A DNA stretch of 64,000 nt, taken from assembly GCF_964656455.1 (NCBI RefSeq), contig NC_135724.1, forward strand, positions 13,229,414 to 13,293,413, given 5' to 3'. Under the pieces are notes generated by a model, which was not told where the DNA came from, made no database searches, and saw only the letters and a program-made list of their open reading frames with translations. Made by a program: the position numbers and the translations under genes. Below, in pieces: positions 55,630 through 64,000 of this stretch. The DNA comes from Halichoerus grypus. Lineage: Eukaryota > Chordata > Mammalia > Carnivora > Phocidae. Every line of letters starts with the position of its first letter. Position 1 is the first letter of the stretch.

Positions 55630-56275
55630 GAATAGCTTGACTACATTAATAATGGGGCTGCATTTCCAACCACTGCCTCCCAGTCTTTTCCCCTAAAAAC
55701 CTTATGGTACTTAAGCAACTGCTAATACATGAATAATTGCTGGTGGCATCATTTCCTGCCATGATTTGACCACCAGGATGAGGTTTTTCTTCTTGTACCT
55801 AATCTGGAGTTCTCAAGCCTGCCATGTGTGGGCTTGCTTGAGAATCATATTTAAAACACAGTAAACAAATCCAACTGCAGCTATGAGTTGGGCTGTATTG
55901 AGTTTCTGTGTGTTGAGAAATTAGAGATTTGGGAAGACTCTGTTGGGTATATATAGTAAAATATTGGTCTGAAGGGGATCCTTACCTCCAGGTTGTCCAG
56001 ATAATTGAACCCGGTATCTCCACGGAGCATGAGTAGCGCCATTTTTCGGGTTCTCCAGGGTGGACTGGTAGAGTTGCCTCCCTGCGCTTCCAGGAAGATG
56101 CTATTTACTTGGCTCCCGTACTGCCATACTTTTTGAAGTTTCCCTGGCAGATGACATCTAATCATTAGTTCTCTATACATGGGACTTGAGCGACGGTGGT
56201 TTTCAGTACACGTTCACGCAACCAGGTGTCCGCGTAGAGGACAGGATGAAGCACACAGCTGGTCCTCAGCAGATG
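55630..56275. other. Unassigned stretch
   Basis: Nothing recognised. Confidence 0.5.
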
Positions 56276-56279
56276 ACCC

Positions 56280-56440
56280 ACGTGGCCTGTGTTTGAATCC
56301 AGCTCGGTCTGAGTTACCTACTCTGCCTCTCTCGTGTGTGAAGTGAGGATGATAACACCACCTCCTTCCTTGGGTTGACATGAAGTTCAGGTGAACTGAT
56401 ACTTGTTGAATGCTTAAATCGATGCTTGTTCATGGGGCCA
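56280..56440 (+). mobile_element. MIR
   Basis: 'GTGTTTGAATCCAGCTCGGT', 'GTGAAGTGAGGATGATAACA', 'CCACCTCCTTCCTTGGGTTG' and 'GATACTTGTTGAATGC' follow MIR. Confidence 0.75.
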
Positions 56441-56654
56441 TGTACGTGCCTCTCATTGTCTGTATTTGTCCTTTTGTTGAAGAGTCCGTATATTTATTCC
56501 TCTCCACAAAGCCTCCGACTAGGATGAGCAAGAAAGTCTGCCTTTCAGCTGGCCTGTAGTCTCAGTTAACAGAGGGCTAAAAATGAGGCAAACCTTGCCT
56601 TTTATGCTGTTTTGGCAAAAATAATAGTATTTCTTTTGATCTGGAAGTTTGATT

Positions 56655-56845
56655 TGCCCATCGCTGTGGGCTAGGTGCTATGGGGATATGCGGGGTAAAA
56701 TTCCTCCTTCCCTGCCTCAGAGAACTTGCCATCAAACTGAGAGGCATGACTATTCTATAACCAGTAGCAAAATAAAACCGGGGAGCGGACATAATGAAGG
56801 ATCGCAGAAGTGGCGATGTCCATGGGAAGAAAGCAGGCAAAGGAG
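56655..56845 (+). mobile_element. Ancient repeat fragment, class uncertain
   Basis: 'GGGCTAGGTGCTATGGGGAT', 'CTGCCTCAGAGAACTTGCCA' and 'TCAAACTGAGAGGCATG' recall the family at 23290. Confidence 0.4.
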
Positions 56846-57114
56846 TTTTTCATTTGGTTTAATGCAGAAAAGGAAGTGAGAAGGAGGTAGGAAACACTAT
56901 CTAGAGTGCTTGGCAGCTGTGTCACCCGACGTCCTTCCTGCAACAGTCATGTCCCTGAGCTGGGCCTTGCACCTTCTCCAGTGATAGAAGCATAAAGACA
57001 AGCTGGAGAAATAAAAACATGTTAATATGCGTGAGTTATCAAGTCAGACCACAGCAGATCCCAGGAATGTTTTTCTGTTTTAGAAATGCAGATACGGTGG
57101 GTCGTGTGCATGCA

Positions 57115-57119
<5 letters not shown>
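56846..57119. other. Unassigned stretch
   Basis: Nothing recognised. Confidence 0.5.
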
Positions 57120-57167
<48 letters not shown>

Positions 57168-57176
57168 GAGAGAGAG
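57120..57176. repeat. (GT)n-(GA)n compound microsatellite
   Basis: About 43 nt of pure GT is followed by a GA run. It is the longest perfect dinucleotide run in the window. Confidence 0.97.
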
Positions 57177-57654
57177 ATCGAGCTGTACTTCTTTAAGTCT
57201 AAAATCTGCAAGGGCAGAAAGAAACAACTCAGAGTAGTTTTTGTTTATGTGGATCTTCATTGCATTAGATTTTTATGGGTTTTTCTCAGAGCTTCTTGAT
57301 AGTCTACTAATACAAAATAAGTTTATTAGGTCGTTCGCCTGCCTCTTTTCCTCCTCAGGACCTTTTATTTTCTCTCGCTGGATGCTGAGCTTTGTTTCCT
57401 CTGCGGGGCCGTCCCAGGCGGGAGTGAGGAGCAGGCGGTACGCAGAGCTCATCTGTATCCTATCGCTCAGCCCCTGCGAAGTGAAGGGAAATAAACAGCA
57501 CGTGGGAGGGGGAAATCTGTGTTCTAAGAACTGCTTTGGTTTACACATCTATAGATACACTTAACCAGCGCTGTGGGTCACATGTACCGGCTGGTGAAAC
57601 TGAGCATGACTCACTTTTAAATTACTCATAGAGCAAGAAATATGTTTCTAAAAG
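57177..57654. other. Unassigned stretch
   Basis: Nothing recognised. Confidence 0.5.
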
Positions 57655-57790
57655 CCAGCACCGCTGGCTTCCACGCGGAGCCGGGGGAGGGAGCAGGCCC
57701 TCAGGCCTCCCGCGGCAGCTGGCTTGCACCGCGCATCTGGTGGGGAGAAGGGGTGCCGGGCCGAGAGCTCCTTGCCATACGTTGTATTTG
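57655..57790. other. Small CpG-rich patch
   Basis: About nine CpG lie within roughly 130 bp (CCACGCGGAGCCGGGGG, CCCGCGGCAGC, CACCGCGCATC, CCGGGCCGAG). No exon or start region is recognisable beside it. Confidence 0.4.
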
Positions 57791-57794
57791 GAGA

Positions 57795-57995
57795 ATCTCC
57801 CTCGGGTGGAAACCCCTGTACTGGGGCAGTTGGTGCTTAGGATAAATTTTCGAGTTAGCCAATCTTTCTTGTACGGGCTCGCTTTGTAATTGGCACTAGA
57901 ACTCTTCCATAACTCGGTCTAGTGGTGGAGACCACACCAAGGGAGCCTGAAGTATGGAAAAGTATGTCCCTTCCACCAGAGGTCAGGTAGGGAGA
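57795..57995. other. Unassigned stretch
   Basis: Nothing recognised. Confidence 0.5.
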
Positions 57996-57999
57996 GGCC

Positions 58000-58135
58000 A
58001 AGGAGAGAAAGGTCTAAGAGCATCGTGGAGGACAGGGACTTCATCGGAGCCTTGAAGGGCTTCGTTTGCTGTGAAGGAGAAGGAATTCCAGCCCAAGCAA
58101 GATGGAAAAACCGTCTGAGCAAAAAGAAAGTAGAA
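58000..58135 (+). mobile_element. Ancient repeat fragment, class uncertain
   Basis: 'GGAGCCTTGAAGGGCTTCGT', 'GAGAAGGAATTCCAGCCCAA' and 'GCAAGATGGAAAAACCGTCT' recall the 5'-central part of the repeat at 11290-12440. Confidence 0.4.
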
Positions 58136-58139
58136 GGGA

Positions 58140-59715
58140 CAGAGGTTGCACCCGCAATTTTTTTTTTGCTGGGGGTCTACATTTTTTTGACATAAAAAAA
58201 TATATATATACAAGACAAGAGAACAATCACCAAGGGAGCCCAAGGCACCACTTACTAAATTGGTCCAAAAGAGGGATTTCACCAAATGCAAATGAACAAA
58301 GAACAATACATGTGACTCAAAATACCCGTTATGCTCTTATGCGAGAGGGTGTGAGGCAGGGAGGTGACCTTTGAAAGGTTTTAAAGTTGTAAACTTTTGC
58401 AACCACATTGTTTTGATTGCTGGGGGATTTAAGAAAGGATTACCTCAGGGTACCATTTTGGAAAAGTGATTTAAAACAAACAAAAAAAAAACCAAAAAAC
58501 TACTTCCTGCATAATATTTTAGGATGTTTTTTTCATTCTGTGTTTGCTTTGAAGACCTACAGTCCAAACGTCCATGAAGTAGCTCAGCCTCACGTGAGAA
58601 ACGAACGCCCAGAAGGGTAGAGGGGCCTGTCGGCTGCTCCGCCTGGCCTTCCACTCCTGGTCCCTCTGCCAGTTCGGTTCCCTGGAGCAAGGGTATCCCC
58701 CGCTCCCACCCCAAAGGAAGTAAGCCGGGCCTTGGTTTTGCTCCCAGCCCAGCCCCTCCCCCCGTGGACAGGCCAGCAGGGCAACACCATGTCAAAGCAC
58801 TGTCCCTTACTCTGGGCCAGACATTCCCTGCTGGTCTCTGAAATTTGGGAAACAGGAAATGTTAAGAAAATTTCTAATTTGCCTGGTCATGTGAACTCCC
58901 TCTGATGATGTTGCAACAGAATTTTGGAAAGGCATGCTGTGCTCTGAGCCGTGCTTGCTTGCACCCTCCTAATCGGAGAGCGTTTGCTCCTTTGAGACTA
59001 TGGTCCATTTGACTACCGAGCCTCAACTTCCCTCTTTCTAAACATGTAAACCCCGATGCCTAAAGAACAAAACCAGAAAAACCCATGCAATCTGTTCCAT
59101 GATCAAGCGCCAGCCAGCCGGGTTGCTGAGAGGGGCCTGCGTGCCTGTCCCTGAAAAGCCCCTTGGCATTTAATCAAAGCACCCATCCCGGGCAAACGTG
59201 TCTGTGCAGGCTCCCGCACGGGCTTCAGAACCTCCACTACCTGTGTTTGTAGGAGATGATGGATGATTAGCCTTTCTTCCCACACATTTGGCTTTGATAA
59301 TCTCCACGCAAAAACATTCAGATGCAAATAATTTAAAAACAAAGTGGCTTCAAGGGATCTTTCTGGGAGGATGGAAATGCTCCGTATCTTGATGGGGGAG
59401 TACATTCCAGGGGTGTATGCTTTTGTCAAAATTCATCAAATGGTACACAGAAAACGGTATGTAAATGATACCTTGATGGGAATTTTTAAAATAATAAAGC
59501 AGCTTGCGTTTAGGAAAAAATAACAAGTGGGTGTGATGTAAATGACCCCATTTAAAGAGATCTAGAAACATAAGGGTCCGCCAGCAGAAACTAAAAAATG
59601 CGTATTATGTGGGCAGTCCCCACCGTGCGGGAAATCTTTGCAAGGTGAGCAGATTCAGCCCAGCGTATAGACACGACAGCCGGCTATGTGCATGCATCTG
59701 TGTTTTCATATGTGG
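58140..59715. other. Unassigned stretch
   Basis: Short poly(T), poly(A) and (TA)n runs occur near 58156 and 58195-58210. No repeat family or gene is recognised. Confidence 0.5.
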
Positions 59716-59719
59716 GGTT

Positions 59720-59858
59720 TTTTTTTATCTTTATGTCCATTTTTGTTTGGCTCATTTCCCTGTTCAATTGGATTTTGTCTTCTATTTCCTGAATATGACT
59801 CCCCCACAGTACCTAATATCCCAGGCCTGCAAGCAGTGAATGCCCAATAAATGTCCAC
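59720..59858 (+). mobile_element. Possible L2 3' end
   Basis: 'CAGTACCTAATATCCCAGGC' and 'GTGAATGCCCAATAAATGTC' are suggestive of L2. Confidence 0.4.
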
Positions 59859-59859
59859 T

Positions 59860-62295
59860 CACCCCCTGAGATGGAGTGCTTTCCCTCCCTCTGGAACGTT
59901 CTACTGAAATTAGCCAGCGCGTGTTGGCCCTAAATGCCTATGTAAAACTGGAAAGCGAAAGGAGAAACATCCATACTTGTGCTAGTTTTGAGAAAATTCC
60001 CAGCTCTCTCTGCTTCTAAAAACATCCACTTCAGAACTCACTTTGGAAAAACTACTTTTGCCCCACAAGAAAAAGAAAACTTGTACTCCATGAGTTGTGA
60101 TATTTATTTTAAAGCAAGAAAACGGAGTTAATGATTATGTCTGAATGTGGGCGAGTGGGGGCAAAGGTACCCTTGCTTTTCCTCCTCTTCGTGGCGAATC
60201 AGAGCAGGTGTGGAAATTCCCACAAGTTACACTGTGTCCGTTTACACGTTTGTATACAGAGTTTCATGGTTGTTGTTTTTTTTTTTTTCTGAAAGTCTTT
60301 CTTTTGTCATCATCTCATCTTGAAACTAGAGAGGAAGGGAATGGAAGGGCAAATTGCTAATATCAGAGCCTTCTGGAAATTCCCCTTTTATGGTACATGA
60401 GTCTTTCTTAAGAATAGTTCTCTTTCAGTTGTGTTTTTGTGAGTTTAGTGAAAATCACTCTGCCCAGCCCTGCCTCTGGTTTACTTAAGCATGATCCCGG
60501 CTCTCTAGAACACGGGGCTGCCTGGACATAGCCGAGGGACGAAAACTTGGTTTGCACTGCTTGGGGCGAAAAGGGTCTCATATAGATACTTGGTTTTAAA
60601 GTAGATACACAGAGCAGAAATCCATATTCACATGATTTAAAATAATTAACATATCCAGTACCTTTTATAAACTGATGAATCTCCCATGAACTAATGACTC
60701 ACCGCTGTATGGGGGGTAGACAGGCAGCTGTATAAATATCTATTGACATTTTGCGTTAATGTACATGTCAGTTCCAGTTACAGTCCGGCTTAATCGAAGC
60801 CGACTGACCTGTTTTCAAGTCAATGCAATGCCAGCTTATTTTAAAGCAAAATGCTTTTTTTCCCCACATAGCTTCAGAAGACACCTTCTTGAAGATAAGG
60901 CTGTAGGCCTTGGATTCTGGGGCTGGGACAGGCTGGTGTGCAACGTGCCCCCAGGTGCACAGGGCCATCGTGGGGCCAGCAGGTGGAAGGGGGCCCCTCC
61001 GCAGGAAGGGCGATCTTACTTCGCCTGTGACTGGCTGGCAGGCTGCCTGAGGGGCTCGGAGGGCCCAGCACAGACTGATGCTTGGAATGTGGGGAGCGTG
61101 AGACAGCCAATCCCAAGGCTGGGCTTTGAGGGACTATGCTAATCAGCAAAGCCCGTGCTAGGGTCAGGTCCCTGGGTGGCCAGGTAAACGGTATGAGGTG
61201 ATTTCTGCACCAGCAGACAGACGGGGGCGGTGGGCTAAGGGCTTCACTGCAGAGTTGCTCTCGGCAGTTACTTATTAATTACACCTCAAGGCACCGCTAG
61301 GTTAGACGAGAAAAATACTCCTCCAGCAACTCTCTCTCTCTGACTTCCTCTCTCCCCCAACATCCTCACAATCCACTCCTCCAGCGTGGGAAACTGGGGA
61401 GACCTCCTACCTGGGGACTCTGAGGACAGCCAGCCTCCCAGGCCGCTGGGACACACAGCCTGTTCCCTCCTCAAAGAAACCCTAGATTCTAGGCCAGGTG
61501 AGTTTAGACCCGCTCGGAGCTTTTCTTATGAAAGGTCTTGACTTCTGAGTTTCTTTTTCCTGCTACGCTGAGCCCTCTGTGTTTGTTTTCTTTCTAATTT
61601 TGGCTTTAAAAATAAAAGAAAAGAATGTTTGGGTACAGGGTAAAAGTTTTGTCATATCCAGATTGGAAACTCCCTAGTCACCCTGAAACCGGACAGGTGC
61701 CTGTTTGTTTCTCTGTCAATAAACAGTGTGTGCTTCGCCCAGAAGTAAACCACTGGTGGCCACAGAGGACACGGGCCTGTTGCAGTGTTCAAGAAGGACC
61801 CAATGGGCCTGACTTAGGAGCAAAGCCTGCCTCTCCCCTTCTTTTTTGATCTTCTGATAGAGACCACATAGTGTTCTCTGCACGGTATTTTGATGGCATA
61901 TGGCGCATAAACAGAGGTGTGATTTTATACCATGCACAGAGTTACGATCTAATAAGTGAGAGAAGATAAAACCAGCTGGAGTTTAAGGTTAAAGCTGAAA
62001 ACAGCTAATACGAATTTTCACTGAAAACATTAAGCCACAGAGCCTGGCATAGGTGGCCTCTAAGGGACTCTGGTCGGTTGCCCCTTGCATGGTTTTTACA
62101 GACCAGCTCCAGGCAAAGGGTTTCCATGAAATAAGCCATCTCTTGAGGTATAGAAATACGTGGTGACACGCACTCTGAGGATGCCATCTGGGCCTGCCTT
62201 CCTGGTGACCGTGTTCCTCCTGCCCCACTGGATGGAGGGGAGTGTGGGGAATTTTGTTTTAAATAAGGCAGGGTGATGTGTCTGGTCCTGCCTTC
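59860..62295. other. Unassigned repeat-poor stretch
   Basis: About 2.4 kb without a clear interspersed repeat or gene. 60590-60850 is AT-rich unique sequence with homeodomain-type strings. GC is higher at 60910-61100. Confidence 0.4.
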
Positions 62296-62297
62296 TC

Positions 62298-62362
62298 TGC
62301 TGGCTGGCATTTCACTTCTTTGAGACTCTGTTTCCTCGCTTAAAAAATAAAGGGCCTTGGAA
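62298..62362 (+). mobile_element. MIR fragment
   Basis: 'CACTTCTTTGAGACTCTGTT', 'TCCTCGCTTAAAAAATAAAG' is the central MIR. Confidence 0.5.
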
Positions 62363-62364
62363 CC

Positions 62365-64000
62365 CATTCCTTCAGCTTCTTGCATTCTGGTTTTTTTCTG
62401 GATGGAGGCACAGCCGGAAGCCTAGCGCCCTTTGGGTACTTAATTCCTGAGGGGGAAAAAAATGTCAGAACCACAATTAACTTAATTGTTTATTTGTGCA
62501 AAGGCTTTCTTAGTTAAGTCCAGAGCTTGCCATCTGAATTGGAAGGAGGGTGGCCCCCGGGTTCATGTTCACAGAATGAGCTGCTGTGGCTTTTTCCCCG
62601 CTGAGCAGCCAGCTCAGAGAGGAGACGAGAAGCTGGAGAGCAGAGTCTCCACCAGAGTTTGCACCTCTGCCCCAGAGCTGCCTCTGGGCAAACCCTTTCA
62701 CCTGAATCTCTGGTTGGCCAGTAAGTCAGGACTCTGGGTGCAGAGCCCCTGTGAGGTTATGAAATCCACCGGTTTGCAGTTCCTGAGCAGAGCAAGAGAG
62801 GGGCCCTCGGACCAGGACGTGGGCCTCCGAAGGAAGCCTCTGTTTCTGTTTCTGTGAAGGTCAAGTGGCCGGGCAGGTGGACACGCGGCATTCTTGTGGT
62901 GCTCAGGTGAGGGTGAGGGGTGGGAAGTGGTGCTCCGGGCCTTTGGGGCGGGCCTGCAGCCCTCTAAGGCGGGGCTTCTCACCAGGGCTGAGTTTTGCCT
63001 TCCCGCAGCAGAAGGCCTGGAGACCGTTCTGGTTGTTGCAGCTAGGCAGGGGGTTTTATTTGAATTTAGTGGGTAGAGGCCACAGATGCTGCTAAACGTC
63101 CTAGGATGCCCTCCCCCAAGAGAGAATCGCGTAGCCCAAAATGTCAACTGATCCTAAAGCTGGTCAGATTTTCTAAGTTGAAAGCACTGGGTTCCTTCAC
63201 TTCTCTGCCCCACCCCCCCACCTCAGCCTTTTGTGTTTCTTTTTCTTTTCTTTTCTTCTTCTCCACAAACTTAATGACTATTTACTGGGCATTCAGGGAT
63301 AAAATGGTTTCTGGCCTTGAGAAATGCCCTCAGGCAAGACAGTGAGACCGGAAGTCCCAGGAATGCTAAGTGCACCTTACCTTGGTCCCACCTGTGGTCC
63401 CTACTGGGGTCCTGGGAAACAGAGGATGAGCCTCTGATCTGCAAAGAGAAAATGAGGGGAGGGGGCAGAAGAGAGGGGGTGTGACTGGGGCGCCAGGGAA
63501 AGAAAGGAGAGGGTTGCCCGCCTCTCTTCCCCCCCACCAGCACCTACCCCCAGCTGCTGCATTTCTAAGCCCAACCACCTCACCTGCTTGTCCCTCCCTC
63601 TCCCCATCTCAGCCCCTGGCCGCCTCTTCCCTCTACACACCAACAGGGGGCAGCAGAGAGCAGCCGACAGAGCCCAAAGCGGCAAACCCAACCTGGGAAC
63701 CATCCCGTCACCTAGACTGCAGAGCGCCCTTTGGCTTCGGTGCCAACAAGTTGGTGCCCTGAGACCCTCCTCGTCCACCAGCCTCCCTCCACACCCTCGA
63801 CCCCAGGAGAGCGCTCCCCCCACCCAGCGCACCGCACAACCCGTGCCAACCTGGTGCGGATCAGGTTCCGTCTGGTGACTCATCTGATGTTACTGCCTTG
63901 CTGTGTGGTTCCTCAAACTTTCAAATGAGGCTGTTTTTGCCTCGTCCGACTGACTGGCCATCCCCTGAGGTGGGAGCTGTGCTCTGACCCCTGCGGTTTC
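62365..64000. other. Unassigned GC-rich right end
   Basis: No repeat recognised. Frames of 149 and 160 codons on the minus strand (62698-63147, 63401-63883) are Pro/Gly/Ser-rich with no known domain and are of the length expected in GC-rich DNA. Confidence 0.45.

Noticed and set aside
63401..63883. A 160-codon minus-strand frame at the GC-rich right end
   Set aside because: Gly/Pro/Arg-rich with no domain. Overlapping plus-strand frames are equally open.
1..64000. A previously undescribed gene system
   Set aside because: No recognisable functional gene or gene cluster is present on either strand. The content is repeats, one identified pseudogene, and unassigned non-coding sequence.

Overview
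The window is nuclear DNA of a carnivoran mammal. Fourteen tRNA-Lys-derived SINEC elements carry the caniform signature 'GGGCGCCTGGGTGGCTCAG', end in (AAATA)n/AAAATCTTTAAA tails, and mostly sit between clear target-site duplications. The internal block 'ATCCCAGGGTCCTGGGATCGAGCC' type and the 3' end of a young L1 at 8104-8397 point to an arctoid lineage (bear, seal or mustelid group) rather than dog or cat. That lineage call is inference from remembered repeat consensus sequences.

I recognise no functional protein-coding exon, tRNA, rRNA, snRNA or CRISPR array. The open frames are short, cross repeats or simple sequence, and resemble no protein I know. The one recognisable gene-derived sequence is a dead processed copy of PSME1 (proteasome activator PA28 alpha) at about 3020-3900. 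The window is therefore intergenic or deep intronic.

Layout. 1-9530 is AT-rich and almost entirely ancient L1 on the minus strand: ORF2 with a fossil reverse-transcriptase motif, then L1 5'-end sequence. It is interrupted by two SINECs, the PSME1 retrocopy, a MIR, and a 5'-truncated young L1. 9530-13740 holds MIR and L2 fragments, a long ancient repeat of uncertain class (11290-12440) and an 18-bp perfect palindrome. 13740-15240 is a SINEC plus an old L1 3' end split by another SINEC. 15240-23280 is mostly unassigned, moderately GC-rich sequence with small tandem duplications and one SINEC. 23540-25090 is an L1 3' end split by a MaLR-type LTR, a poly(A) tract, and a MIR carrying a GT microsatellite. 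25090-35300 holds SINECs, MIRs, an L2, a large TG-rich block (28180-28397), and a compact cluster of CRE, E-box and RUNX-like motifs beside a CpG-rich stretch (32919-33250). 35300-43100 holds an L1 3' end, an unusual AT-rich array of four hairpins (38711-38902), MIR/L2 copies, and a MER5-like DNA transposon split by a SINEC. 43100-64000 has fewer repeats and rising GC: two close SINECs at 46.7-47.3 kb, scattered MIR/L2 copies, microsatellites, a possible unidentified retrocopy 3' end near 55.5 kb, and GC-rich sequence at the right end.

No gene system operates here. The interest lies in nested insertion history, secondary-structure-prone repeats, and one candidate cis-regulatory element. Boundaries of the ancient repeats are estimates made by eye.
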